From a virus, in the IMG/VR virus record IMGVR_UViG_3300045738_000438, positions 1-64,000 of that record: DNA of 64,000 nt. One strand, given 5' to 3'. The notes beneath the pieces were generated by a model. The model saw only the letters and a program-made list of their open reading frames with translations. It had not been told where the DNA came from and did not search any database. This document shows positions 38,801 through 45,962 of the stretch, in pieces (position 1 is the first letter of the stretch; the number at the start of each line of letters is the position of its first letter). Position numbers and translations under genes: made by a program.

Positions 38801-41800
38801 CGAGGATCAGATTCAAACCAAAGCCAAGGAGGTTTTAGCCGGGGATGAAGATGAAATTGAGGGGATGACGGAGAAGCAAGTCTCCAAGGATGAGCTTGAG
38901 TTGGCCCTGAATGAGAACTTCCAGAACGTGGTGATGATTTGGGACAGCGGAAACTTCAAAGGCTACGTTGCTTCTGACGATGCAGGCCAGTTGCAAAGGT
39001 TCCTCTCCAACCTACAGCCTACTGACACGCAGTTCAGTAACACGGTGACACCAAACGTGGTTGCGTCACCAGACACAGACCTGATTCAGTTTGCGTCCGC
39101 ACGTGCAGAGACAGCACCTGACTTTACACCTGAGGGCTGGCGATCATCCGACTCTGAGGCGGGGTTCCTGTCCCAAGAACATTCACCGGGGATGCAGGAA
39201 ATAATAGACAGGAGCTATGATGTGTCCAACCCGGACGAGTTCTACGCCAAGGGATTAGTGAGCAGGTCAAACGAAGGTCTGTTCAGGCGCGGCCTCAACA
39301 TAGCACTCAACATACTGGACGGGATCAGGGAGGCACACGGAAACGTGGAGGCGGGGGAGAGAAGGGAGAAGCGTAAATTTTTTGAAGCGGTAGAGGACAT
39401 GTTGAAGACCGGGGAAGGGTTGGACATGAACCGATCCGCAAGCTTTAGTGGGTTGCTAATACGAGAAGGGATAGAGGCAGGCAGCCTTAACATAATTAAA
39501 TCTCCAAAGCGGGTGGCTGCTGCACGTGATCTATTGCTGGAGCAAGGCAGGGCTGGCCGAGCCGAGAAGCTTGGGCAGCAGGCACGGGCAGGGACGAGTC
39601 TCATCAGGGATATAATTAAGCGTTACTTGCCGAAAGATGTGAGCAAGACGGCTTACAACATACTTGGGCTGCACCGTGCCGATGAGATGTGGGAGGTGGT
39701 TAAGAATATTCCGGGGCCAAAGGAATACACAAACCTAAGAGCCAAGTTCTTGGCCGACGACCACCCTGATCTGGCGGCATCTTTGGCTGACACCAGCTAC
39801 AAGTTCCTGAAGATGGTGGAAGGCAAGATGGAGAGCATCATCGCATCCTACAGGAAGCAAGCTGACAAGATGTCCGGGGAAAAGTTTCAGAAGCTTGCTG
39901 ATAAAATCCAGTTGAGCCTTGCCAAGAAGAACCTGACGCAAGCTGCGGCGGCTGACATAGCCAAGCAACTCAATGCAGCCATCAACGCCATCAGTAGCGT
40001 GGCCCCATCTGCTAGGACAACCAATGTCCTACTAGAAATAGCTGGGAGCGAAGAACAACTAAAAGCTTTGCAGTCCAAGAACGAGATTATCCTTGGCCGC
40101 GTTGGCCAGATTGCCAGCATCTTAAGCCAAAGCCCACAGGGCCAAAGGCTGCTCATACCAAACACCCATGCCACGGCGGCAGACGTTAAGCAATTGGCTA
40201 GGGAGATGTGGGGCGTCTTCAGGTACCAGAAGACGTTGATGAGCAGGCCGCCGAACATTGCTGGCCTGACGCCCCTGCCTTCCAAGCCCGTGTTTGATCC
40301 AGTCGGAGTTAACCTGAATATATGGGAGATGGCGGCGGGTATGTTGGCTGTCAACCACAGCCTGAAGGAGAATGCACTGGCGGTTGTGTTTGCTTCCGAC
40401 CCAGACATGGAGCTTGCAAGCGTTAAGGACTTTGCCACTAAGCTGGGCAAGGACATGCAGCATAAAGACCCGCTTCAAAGGGCAGCGGCCCTGCAACGTG
40501 CGCTGAAGAAGGTCACTCGGTTCACAGAAAAAGCCGAACGTCAGCGTCTTATATTTCAGAAATACTATGAGAGCATAACGAAAGAGTTCAAGAACCTGAG
40601 AGACTTGTATCAGGCCGCACAGGTGGCGAGGCAATACCTGTTAGACCCAGACCTGAAGGAATTAAAACTGAAACTAGTCAACGATTCTAAGGCCGTTGAG
40701 GCACCCGGATTTGCTGACGAGGCTTGGTACGACAAATTTGAAAATGGTGTTCTCCATGTCCCTGTCCCGTCCATACGTGAGGAGGGCAAGGGCAGCGTGG
40801 TAAAGGTAAGGGTTCTTTCCGACGAAGGGGGCACCAAGGAACTAAGCACCCTGATGTCAGTCATAGACACGCTTCAGAGTTGGCTCCAGAATAACTTTGA
40901 TTCCGAGAAGAACGAGCCGACCTCTCCCTACTTTGGCTTCTATTGGAACTGGTACCACCAGCTTACGACCACCTACGTGTCCGAGTTGGTGATGAACCCC
41001 AAGCAGAACGAGAGGCTGTTGTTTAACCGCACGTTCTTTGCAATTCCAGAGCGGTGGATTGACAACTTCCCAACCCGCTCCGCAGAGATCGCCAAGCGGA
41101 GGATGCAGAGGTTCTCTACCTACTTCAACCTGATGGGGGACTGGTCGGCAAAACACGCAGCCCCTTGGAAGGTGAGCATCACCAAGGCTGCAAAGAGCCA
41201 TGACATTGCACATGACACGGTGCAGGAGATGCTAAACGAGTGGAACCTAAGGGTCGGTAACGCCCTGAAATACTCCCACCAAGAAGGCGGGGTTGAGTTT
41301 GGTGTGGGGAACGAGCTTCCCAGTGGAGAAGTTGTTACCAAGGAGGACATGGCCCTGCTTGAGTACGAGTCACGCATCACGGCTGAAGCTTTCAACATCA
41401 ACGAGGAGATCAGCGGGATTGACGAGTCCTTTTTGCCGACAACAATTAAGGAGCAGATTGGCAAGAAGAAGTACCAGCGCATGGCGTTGGCTAAGGGCAA
41501 GAACTTCCTGCCGCGTGTTTTCAGCAGTGAGGGAAGGCAACTGGTCAGGGACTACAAGGAGTTAACTAGGGAGAGAGAAGAGGCAACCGTAGAATTGTTT
41601 GACGATCTGATTGGGGTGAGGCGTGATGTCTTGATAAGCTTCATCAACGACAGGAACCCAGAGTTCATAGCTCAGGCACCGTCCAGTCTTGAAACAGTTT
41701 ATAACGATGTGGCTGCCGAGGTGAGGGAAAACAAAACCCCACCGGAGGTTGAAGCCATCGTTGAAAGAATTGCCGAGCTAGGCAGCAAGTCCAAGAACGC

Positions 41801-44384
41801 GGTCAAGGTGCAGATACTGGAGGAGTTGGCACCGATGATGAACCGTCTAGCTGAGTTCGTAGTCAGTGAAGATGACACCGACCCCGCTCTGACAATCAGC
41901 AGCTACCGGAAGGATTCACCATTCAGTAAGGCGCGTAAGGATGCTTTAGCTCCGTACTACTTTTACCAGCATGGATTCAAGTCAACCTTAGACATGAGGC
42001 GTTTTGCCATGCTTGGCTTCAGCCAACCGTTTGAGCAGTTGGTCTCTGCCATTAAGTCCATGTCAACAGAACTGGATACCCTTAAGACTAGGCTGCTTGG
42101 ACAGGAGAGGGCGATCATGAGGGAAGCCAAGTTCCGTGGCATGGACTTGGATAGCATTGAAATCCAGCGTGAGCTAGGGAAGCGGATCAAGCTGGCCGTC
42201 AAGGATGGTCGTTCGTTCATCCCGGTGCGAGACCAGATAGACATCCTGAAACAGGAAGCCGACATATATGTGGACAGGTTCATTAATGCTTTTGACCCAG
42301 CCTCAGTTGGCCAACGTGAAGACATGTTGCCTGCTTGGTGGCAGCGTAGCTGGGGCATAGCTGTTGGCGGAACACTTCAAAGCTTTGGGGTTCTGCTGAA
42401 GAACAAGTTGGACTCCACAATCTATGGTGGATTGCAGCTTGGTTACCTGACAGGGCAGACTGGAGCCACAGCCTTCATGTCTGCATTGCTGTATCACATG
42501 CCGATAGTGGCCGGGAAAATGATGGGCAGCGCAGCCAAGTCTACCGGAGTTGCGCTTGGTAAGACTTTCACAAAAGGATTCCACAACGCGCTGCGAGGAA
42601 CGAAGAACGCACGGGGGTTGGATAAACTTCTTGCGCCTATCCGTGGCTTCCTGTCCCCCGCCGCTGAGGAGTATTCCATGAACATGCCGTTGCGGATTAA
42701 GGAGTACCAGATGTTGAGCAAGCGTGGGCTTGGCATGCCAGTGACACCTGAGGCGACGATGGAATCAATGGAAGGGGACTTGGTCACAGGTGGCCGTGGT
42801 GTTGGAGCGTACAAGAACGATAACGCAATAATCCAGTATGGAGTGAGGGGGATGATGGCTCTGGTCGGAGAAGGGGAAGCAGTGCTTGCCTTGACTGGAC
42901 GCCCGTTCTTCCCGCGCATAGGTGACATTGCAGGTAACACCATCATCAGCAGGTTGGCCTACCAGTTTGTTAACCGGCTGGACAGCAGGTTGCGCCACGT
43001 TTACATGCGGCGACAGGACAGGGGCACCGCCGACATCATAACGGACATCAGCCCGGAAGAGTTACTTGGCCGATACCTTGGTGTGTTCAAGGCCAACCGC
43101 GCCAGTTACAACGAACTGTTAAACACTCTTGGCCGAGCCGGGGTTACGAACTTCCAAGCAGAGGCTCAGAACTTCTTGGCCAAGCTTGCCGCCGGGGAAA
43201 CTGATGCACAGTTTCTTACCGACAAGCAGAGAGATCAGGTGGCGTCCATATTCGTTACCATGAGCAACGCTGCCACGCCGACCAACCGTTCGTTGGTTGC
43301 CAAGACCAGCGCGGCATGGAACGTGGCGTTGTCCCTCATGGGCTGGGGCTTGAACATGTTCCAAGTCTTTGGCGAGAAGACATTCCTGTTCAGCAGGAGC
43401 AGGCAGGGGGCAGCGCATGAGAAAGCAATGCAAAGCTTTGCATCGTTGGTGTTCTTGGTGGCGGCGATGGCAGCTACCGTACCTGAAGCTGAACTGGTTG
43501 GTTGGCTGGTTCGCCTATGGAAGAAGCACATCCTTGGCAAGGAGGACACACGCACACTGATGCAGGATGTTGTTGGCTTGGACAAGAAAATCAAGGTGGC
43601 CATAAGCCTGTCGCCTAGCACCATACCGCTGATGGGCGCAGGCATTGAAGCCTACCTGAACAACACACCGGGGCGTGGCCTCCATCATCCGGGCAGCTTG
43701 GCTATTGGCAAGGTGTCGGACTTGGCCGCTTACGGCATTGGCGTGGCAGCTACAGGAGACTGGACATACCGGGGCGCGGAGACATTGCATAGCATCACTC
43801 CGATGACACAAGCTTTCACGCGCTTCACCGACCAGCAGAAAGGGAAGAACATTTCGTTGGCTGCCAGCCGACTAATCAGGAAATACTATGGCGATCAGGA
43901 TCAGATTGATCCTCCTTATTTTAAGAACAAGCTGGAGAAAGCCTTGGGTTTAAGTGAACTGAATCCACTCAAGGACAGGTTCAGTTCAGAGGTGGCGCGG
44001 GGTGACGCACGTGAGGCCGCAGCCACATTTGCCGAGATGGTTCGCACCGCAAAGGAGATTGGAAAGGAAGACCCAATAGGCTCGGTCAAGGCAAGCTTGA
44101 GGGGAAGGAATCCTGTGAGCTACACACTGAGGTCGAAGCCAACAAAGACTGAGTTCTTCAGGCAGCTAAAGGATATGCCGACCACAGAAAGGCTCAGGCT
44201 GGTTGAGATACTGAACCGCTACCAGTCAGTCTGGTCAGCGTTGGGCCTTGGGCCTTTGTTTAAGGAGGACAAGAAGGGGCTAGACATAAGCTTGCCCCGG
44301 ATACCGAAGGGAAGGATGACCCCTTCAAGGTTTATCGGAGGAGGCAGGACGAGGCCGTTCAAGCCCAGCCCCCGGCTGCCGTGA
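29883..44384 (+). CDS. Giant polyvalent virion protein (4833 aa): ART-like and methyltransferase domains
   Basis: One uninterrupted 14.5-kb frame. Visible regions in order: a Gly/Ala-rich hydrophobic N-terminal block (~120-340); acidic linkers; an EEIAH-containing helical segment (~1385) that lacks the first His of HExxH; an ADP-ribosyltransferase-like region of the phage polyvalent type (~1605-2030; GWHGSTHF, GAASAKEGFFFSKDKFTAESYG, ending VYVVYEPEQIKS); an unknown helical domain with AERVVQLIAIFSPQN (~2150); a class I SAM methyltransferase (~2805-3010; MLDVGASEG, VALDPNPSM); then ~1800 residues of helical, partly hydrophobic sequence to a basic Pro-rich C-terminus. Being last after two internal virion genes, it is probably packaged and injected, delivering its enzymes into the host. 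The methyltransferase call is strong, the ART call good. Confidence 0.85.
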   Translation: MPITTGGIDYDFGIEDLDSLFSDFNANPDLVSLWDERRRQIEEREGFEDAPISSWLGGMHTGIMATPESINLQSQQIDELWDAWFGDDEAQKQSRLDRQEAQAEYDAVTKAEYESMANPDAAASGGWWGGVLAEELPFLIGSMGVGTLAKAGAKGLFKVAGKSLAKETAGKIGSRTALGTTAGIHGLRSGGGMFAEAVEMTAQRKLPALREANPDLTDEQVIDLAYADSQGEARGPATAAGALTAGLVTLFGFTGPQSWFLRGNKAGGDAVGNTIGQYLGSMVRHSGFEATEEGLDALGQGLIAKGTYDPERTWGQIGTHILDGVMAGAVMGGAYRGAFSAPTFAQNLYDKTKYNKDKVIADFIDIVTEANPKISKEEARKKATDAYESVLNEAVEGGAVVTKSEDVAEEGRGLPLLPEEDVASLEQQVIDATELHKAVVEKFGPESPEAKAALEDLNLLAKKKTDEGVKPSDIPGYPETADPEGELVHESKAKADGAGKSAKTWKTGDGVWRNIVRNADGSVFRDETIRVVYLRDEDGVTWKHVYRFKDGKVVSHELGVLPGEEAKQPREWKAPAGSHSAPVAGTESGFNRSRDEDGNLVEATSPEEDAMNYFNNEGEIITEEEALAAATPEAEAEGLWPRYEKGSRNNIEQAGDDLGKRASVAHGVRKSEKFTESTQEFQDYVNGVIQEAEDAGYTIEDATGKKYVEGMTVEADFTPATEEDEAIRLEDGEHRVIKRVIRPALFKDGKQQGGSLLPQYKVVVFGPKGEVKADPEGVTEAETEEEAEAERLEQENLRAKGNDYMADLPPKERAKLREKIRKEYGIPTEEEFQETVNKNFKEELERQAADGDQTAIDLLEALARKDASEAAPAAAPTETTEYVLSVSRRKGTKGKEKVAVDEVEGRPATTEVELGFTLGATVKHPAVLKWNAKRRTWGVGYYAGKDAKGKPKFNESFSLKDDSLVRTSKDGGKVIGAIIPRGITTSDFISKSLSEKDGTWVATDSRTSKKINLITMDETPQDEVVQAIVDNIKVVGLRKILAKAQASGVVTLESIRSLINEAEKGKSKQDKNLERVYSGSIEDAPKLAKALVSAISFFSEPKYYRDLIQREYQGKISRDEEAEIRKQAAALKSRGDKEIRAYAITRLLTNASEISDRMRRDRKTADDTLGYTPVDVDSDTADLRPRENWADELTKLEEEQEGTVDSGETVKTDTRPRSQLIDDLANSIEKSKRGSQMLESIDFDNPTAKDIETAQELASAVAPDNPALVLGILPDVQRRLFSAAGRLGVTKLKSGKAFPDAKGPVQISKIVNDPFNGMTDKQRGRAQALLRRMVPAVLNNLTLRVRTGVTDSTIGGEGIYFEGSFNSLLNLAEVVTGEDTSPDVVAEEIAHFTAKVLPAKYRRDAIRLQRAALGRRIKEVEAELDNEESAERLKILKALLGTLDEIKRRGGEVNSREYATIANYFAVSEGVEVDETGRTPQERVQDMFVQDRALYYDSITASVGTEAMDADYNKALLGDNGNDNLKELVSGMSETLELGKLHEEYKKAKISLRGVSRGRPEAETDEIITASYAIWRAIKKWEERNPYSTAKIRKMIEGAAELGGYTTKGWHGSTHFLEDNKYKSEYLGDATGAASAKEGFFFSKDKFTAESYGNVIASKESFDGLRVDDKFLMEQILKLNEAMKKERGTFLFKGETVYDADNLMAEGTVDLDHPDARTDLEIELADREKFQGESGVNQNEKSYSYNHPGLFPGQKAKNDKRAEEEGGVGPYVYRRDIYKLEGSPDTLGFAPRGNPKRWLGSGRGIKDKILEAQDFILDYIVSDILEYGHGVFHGKDFDDLSFYISSGSLTEFWDKDTQNTLSPEAVESIQNAERNIDRWVETDIDIGPADVWAAAGSKQEGVQAKGLSKEFKRVAVQVLKSLRSNKAAMLQRDNPDLDPEFSSTIDRYTSQLHEVYLRMVDPGTHDDKEMGYREETYLNRIAFDRAVGKDSTIIKNTQDGGTKWTGKYIQGASEFTDVYVVYEPEQIKSSEIITFSLDPVTKVPVFVPPSKRFNVMNANVAHSFRYRKGRAIGSPKRPVMSKAMNFFGQPSGPFEVDVNWLTKSEVQNLKRLLKKAVASGEGGRYWYERSSDMILKLTGGNVTEAERVVQLIAIFSPQNRVQPNLDAALKAYMRWRSGMTRAAFVHPDHNMKMGRDMENAADLLYDGKEWAGRKTNNFYNNLMILIDPTRTQGATVDMWIARMFGYKTDSPSDAQYTFMEEMMGQISTNIGWTIHQVQAGMWVYAQGLWVSMKGEINKAAEEAGIKKDKETGKYNLSDPEYDRLYRKMFHERVKKDLRMKKDSAGKYTVTEEDLLDFSHATARRVISFSNEFIPGNSTGILSGMIHAPDAIKVEYTANMLQAFYDRKTKRSIIGEELGWSTITGMDEVYTGSSTYINKDGETESNPSTVVQGYGGSAKGGEGSGKLERDADLSPLSESMYTEELILQSLYARQEMGAGYRAMDGGTASQNKGATIDVGKPLNAQETRSLVWATADLVKDVGGQAWAVSFYPNPNGITMVNLSAEASMIPNEEFKAFVKKAITKATQVQHVGRPALKKKDLPKPPKFNIKVFTADTVFVENNWKEDTNGEGYIRRSITARTSDILARLDERIGVRIDAVYRKWERRGYGNAPTNPTKFSTGITDISARDDWDRILRAGAESNLGGRDASRSETTVRVNQRGGFNLVDSVGDKPATSRDAVRSASDGDGRSAAGFFSNVTNGADASHIPKRTEYRLLIQLEEGALSFKQERDKHRGNFDNHIASSIPGFDDLQSAVGWAITQTYGQDTADMLDVGASEGALNKAITAMSRGRIRTVALDPNPSMALNYDSISKVDGAEYALAAWSSKEDEGSELWVDEEAGAPILGYKPDRQFDVVHEAMTFQFIDNKRPAHIARMKEHLKEGGIVILEEKVGDRAAQYRLNEDLKDDYKRYYFSEDQIQTKAKEVLAGDEDEIEGMTEKQVSKDELELALNENFQNVVMIWDSGNFKGYVASDDAGQLQRFLSNLQPTDTQFSNTVTPNVVASPDTDLIQFASARAETAPDFTPEGWRSSDSEAGFLSQEHSPGMQEIIDRSYDVSNPDEFYAKGLVSRSNEGLFRRGLNIALNILDGIREAHGNVEAGERREKRKFFEAVEDMLKTGEGLDMNRSASFSGLLIREGIEAGSLNIIKSPKRVAAARDLLLEQGRAGRAEKLGQQARAGTSLIRDIIKRYLPKDVSKTAYNILGLHRADEMWEVVKNIPGPKEYTNLRAKFLADDHPDLAASLADTSYKFLKMVEGKMESIIASYRKQADKMSGEKFQKLADKIQLSLAKKNLTQAAAADIAKQLNAAINAISSVAPSARTTNVLLEIAGSEEQLKALQSKNEIILGRVGQIASILSQSPQGQRLLIPNTHATAADVKQLAREMWGVFRYQKTLMSRPPNIAGLTPLPSKPVFDPVGVNLNIWEMAAGMLAVNHSLKENALAVVFASDPDMELASVKDFATKLGKDMQHKDPLQRAAALQRALKKVTRFTEKAERQRLIFQKYYESITKEFKNLRDLYQAAQVARQYLLDPDLKELKLKLVNDSKAVEAPGFADEAWYDKFENGVLHVPVPSIREEGKGSVVKVRVLSDEGGTKELSTLMSVIDTLQSWLQNNFDSEKNEPTSPYFGFYWNWYHQLTTTYVSELVMNPKQNERLLFNRTFFAIPERWIDNFPTRSAEIAKRRMQRFSTYFNLMGDWSAKHAAPWKVSITKAAKSHDIAHDTVQEMLNEWNLRVGNALKYSHQEGGVEFGVGNELPSGEVVTKEDMALLEYESRITAEAFNINEEISGIDESFLPTTIKEQIGKKKYQRMALAKGKNFLPRVFSSEGRQLVRDYKELTREREEATVELFDDLIGVRRDVLISFINDRNPEFIAQAPSSLETVYNDVAAEVRENKTPPEVEAIVERIAELGSKSKNAVKVQILEELAPMMNRLAEFVVSEDDTDPALTISSYRKDSPFSKARKDALAPYYFYQHGFKSTLDMRRFAMLGFSQPFEQLVSAIKSMSTELDTLKTRLLGQERAIMREAKFRGMDLDSIEIQRELGKRIKLAVKDGRSFIPVRDQIDILKQEADIYVDRFINAFDPASVGQREDMLPAWWQRSWGIAVGGTLQSFGVLLKNKLDSTIYGGLQLGYLTGQTGATAFMSALLYHMPIVAGKMMGSAAKSTGVALGKTFTKGFHNALRGTKNARGLDKLLAPIRGFLSPAAEEYSMNMPLRIKEYQMLSKRGLGMPVTPEATMESMEGDLVTGGRGVGAYKNDNAIIQYGVRGMMALVGEGEAVLALTGRPFFPRIGDIAGNTIISRLAYQFVNRLDSRLRHVYMRRQDRGTADIITDISPEELLGRYLGVFKANRASYNELLNTLGRAGVTNFQAEAQNFLAKLAAGETDAQFLTDKQRDQVASIFVTMSNAATPTNRSLVAKTSAAWNVALSLMGWGLNMFQVFGEKTFLFSRSRQGAAHEKAMQSFASLVFLVAAMAATVPEAELVGWLVRLWKKHILGKEDTRTLMQDVVGLDKKIKVAISLSPSTIPLMGAGIEAYLNNTPGRGLHHPGSLAIGKVSDLAAYGIGVAATGDWTYRGAETLHSITPMTQAFTRFTDQQKGKNISLAASRLIRKYYGDQDQIDPPYFKNKLEKALGLSELNPLKDRFSSEVARGDAREAAATFAEMVRTAKEIGKEDPIGSVKASLRGRNPVSYTLRSKPTKTEFFRQLKDMPTTERLRLVEILNRYQSVWSALGLGPLFKEDKKGLDISLPRIPKGRMTPSRFIGGGRTRPFKPSPRLP
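34364..34378. promoter_or_regulatory. Palindromic operator-like site, copy 4 (inside giant gene)
   Basis: ATACTATGATAGTAT, flanked by TT and AA so that 19 bases (34362-34380) form a perfect palindrome around G. It lies within codons of the giant gene (about residue 1495), just upstream of the ART-like region. Confidence 0.7.
37762..38154 (+). CDS. Out-of-frame ORF inside giant gene (130 aa)
   Basis: This +1-frame ORF begins with ATG 37762, with GGAAAGAAG ending a few bases upstream, and runs 130 codons. Its codons look natural over the second half (CTG GAG, GTG ATG CTT CTC, GAG GAG GCT), and the product has convincing amphipathic helices (LTSEDVMLLVQKQPSELTSE, EALTLLTQSV). The main-frame peptide over the same bases is Arg/Ser/Gly-rich and less protein-like. 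It may be an overprinted gene, or the scar of compensating frameshifts. No family is recognised. Confidence 0.4.
   Translation: MAKDTSDDQLPHGHPIYSQGWTSASAFGSTRFTESGNEEGMETPPQIPPSSQQESLTSQQEMTGTESSVLERSLTSEDVMLLVQKQPSELTSEEALTLLTQSVTSLPHPVTQYEARLTETDAARLASSLM
38474..38488. promoter_or_regulatory. Palindromic operator-like site, copy 5 (inside giant gene)
   Basis: AAACTATGATAGTAT within the methyltransferase region of the giant gene (about residue 2865), 320 bases after the end of the out-of-frame ORF. The coding sequence accommodates the site as codons for LNYDSIS. Confidence 0.7.
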
Positions 44385-44579
44385 CAGCTTGTGGAAGGCT
44401 TTGCGTATCCAGTATCCACGCATGAAGGCGACAGCCGCAAGCACCAGTGACATGCCAGCGTTCTCGTACATGCGTATGCCGTAGCCGAGCCAGTGGAGTA
44501 GTCCATAAACCAACAGAAGGTTGATCACGTAACCTACCACCACGTTGGTCAGGCTTTCTGCGGCGTGGAGTTTACTCAT
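44325..44579 (-). CDS. Small phage membrane protein (DUF7220-type)
   Basis: The 84-residue protein (ESLTNVVVGYVINLLLVYGL...MRGYWIRKAFHKL) has two hydrophobic segments and the pattern E-S-x-x-N-V-x-V-G-Y-x-I-N near the start and R-x-Y-x-x-R-K-x-F near the end. This matches a widespread phage membrane-protein family that I know as DUF7220. Its start overlaps the integrase stop (ATGA) and its 3' end overlaps the end of the giant gene by 60 bases, tail to tail. Function is unknown; superinfection exclusion is a possibility only. Confidence 0.75.
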   Translation of the reverse strand: MSKLHAAESLTNVVVGYVINLLLVYGLLHWLGYGIRMYENAGMSLVLAAVAFMRGYWIRKAFHKLSRQPGAGLERPRPASSDKP

Positions 44580-45445
44580 ACCTCAATACTTGAACCATCG
44601 AACGCCTTGGCAATGTCCACCTCGTCACGGTCAATATACCTTTGCAGCATGCGGGGTGAATCCCATCCAATGATTGCGGTGATGGTTGTCACCCTCACCC
44701 CTGACTCCAGCATGCGTGTAGCTGCACCGTGACGAAGGCAGTGGTAGGTGAACTTATCGTTAAGCCCCGCTGCCCGGACGATGTCCTTGAACTCAGTGGA
44801 CAAGGTGCCCCGGCTGGCATACCTGCGCTTGGCTGACGGGAAGAACGAGCCGCCCTCGTCAGGCACCTTCTTCAGTGCGGCCTCCACGTCAGGCACCAAC
44901 GGTAAGACGATCTCCTTCTTCTTGCGCTTACGAGGAATGAACCTGATCTGCTTGGCCTTCCAGTCAACAAACCCCCGCTCAAACTGAGCGGTGTCACCGA
45001 GTCGCATCCCGTAATGCCACCCAAGTAATATCATAGGCGTCCAGTAGTGGCTGTTCCTATGCGAGCGGCTTGCCGATAACAAATCCTTGGCGTCTTGTTG
45101 CTTGAAGCCAACGATATCAGCCGCCTCCTCAGGGAACCTTGGGATGAGGGCAGTTGGGTTCCTGTTCATAAGCTCCCTGTCCACCCAGAACTGGAAGAAG
45201 GACTTCAAGATGGCCAAGGTGTGGTTGAGGGTTATGCCTTTGACCCCTCTCTTTTTTGAGAGGAGCATAAAGGAGTGGACTGCATCTGGTTTTAACGGAT
45301 TCAGGTTCTCCTTGAAGCAGTGTGAGGCATAGCTATCAAGCTTCCATTGATAGCAGTTGATCGTTGATTCACTGGCGGCGAGCATCTTCCACGTAATATA
45401 CTCAACCACCATTTCCGGTAGGTTCATGGTTTTTTTTCTAGGCAT
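44576..45445 (-). CDS. int: Tyrosine recombinase (integrase)
   Basis: The 289-residue protein has a SAM-like N-terminal core-binding domain (~10-100) and a complete catalytic domain: Arg148 (YGMRLGD), the Lys-rich beta hairpin (RKRKKKEIVL, ~172-180), His235-x-x-Arg238 (HCLRHG), Trp261 in the His/Trp position and Tyr270 (LQRYI). All residues needed for strand exchange are present. The short, XerC/D-like form fits either prophage integration or resolution of concatemers. A palindrome copy lies four bases before its ATG. No attP core is recognisable nearby. Confidence 0.9.
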   Translation of the reverse strand: MPRKKTMNLPEMVVEYITWKMLAASESTINCYQWKLDSYASHCFKENLNPLKPDAVHSFMLLSKKRGVKGITLNHTLAILKSFFQFWVDRELMNRNPTALIPRFPEEAADIVGFKQQDAKDLLSASRSHRNSHYWTPMILLGWHYGMRLGDTAQFERGFVDWKAKQIRFIPRKRKKKEIVLPLVPDVEAALKKVPDEGGSFFPSAKRRYASRGTLSTEFKDIVRAAGLNDKFTYHCLRHGAATRMLESGVRVTTITAIIGWDSPRMLQRYIDRDEVDIAKAFDGSSIEV

Positions 45446-45449
45446 GGTT

Positions 45450-45464
45450 AAATTATGATAGTTT
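45450..45464. promoter_or_regulatory. Palindromic operator-like site, copy 6
   Basis: AAATTATGATAGTTT (one arm mismatch) between the HTH gene and the integrase. It covers the stop codon of the HTH gene and ends four bases before the integrase ATG, so a bound protein could block integrase transcription. Confidence 0.75.
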
Positions 45465-45767
45465 AAGGAGTTCCAGAAGGTACTCCTTGTTGGATGACCT
45501 CTTCACGTGTGCCATTGATGGCCCACGCATTAGGTACTTCCTTGTGTTAGACTGGTTGATGAGGTCAACCCCGCATGCGGCTGAGAAGCTGTCCACCTCT
45601 GCAACGGTGCATGTGACCCAACTACGCATGCGACTGATCTGCCCAACACGCTTGACAGTGAGGCCAGACTTGCGGCTGATATCTTTGTTAGATAGAGACC
45701 GGGAGCCTGCCCTAGCCAGCACCCTGACTAAGTTAGGGGGAAGCTGGTTGAGCTTTTTAATCAACAC
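45453..45767 (-). CDS. HTH DNA-binding protein
   Basis: A 104-residue basic protein. Residues ~20-45 (RSLSNKDISRKSGLTVKRVGQIS) look like a helix-turn-helix with the usual Ser/Gly turn. A second helical region (~50-70) contains CTVAEVDSFSAACGVDL, also typical of regulator cores. It overlaps the small HTH gene upstream by 11 bases. Together they are the best candidates for the protein that reads the genome-wide palindrome. That link is inferred. Confidence 0.65.
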   Translation of the reverse strand: MLIKKLNQLPPNLVRVLARAGSRSLSNKDISRKSGLTVKRVGQISRMRSWVTCTVAEVDSFSAACGVDLINQSNTRKYLMRGPSMAHVKRSSNKEYLLELLKLS

Positions 45768-45960
45768 GGTTCCGTCCGCTATAATCCCGGCAGCGGAACC
45801 CCGGAGTCACGTCAAGGTAATCAGTCAGCCATTGGAGCTTAAACCTATGGCTTCCGCTGCAACCAGCGGCCTTCTTCAGTGCCGTAATATAAGTCCGCTT
45901 AACACCTAGTGCATGTGCGGCTTGATCGTTGTTGACCAAGTATGGTTCTTTATCCTCCAT
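45757..45960 (-). CDS. Small HTH protein
   Basis: The 67-residue product contains YLVNNDQAAHALGVKRTYITALKKAAG, a helix-turn-helix of the Xre/MerR-small type (quoted in part), followed by a basic C-terminus. It lies between the helicase gene (two bases apart) and the second HTH gene (overlapping). Size and charge suit a Cro- or Xis-like regulator. Confidence 0.65.
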   Translation of the reverse strand: MEDKEPYLVNNDQAAHALGVKRTYITALKKAAGCSGSHRFKLQWLTDYLDVTPGFRCRDYSGRNRVD

Positions 45961-45962
45961 AG

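Noticed and set aside
45450-45464. Palindrome as integrase attachment core
   Set aside because: The same palindrome occurs twelve times across the window, so a unique attP role is unlikely. No other att-like repeat was found near the integrase.
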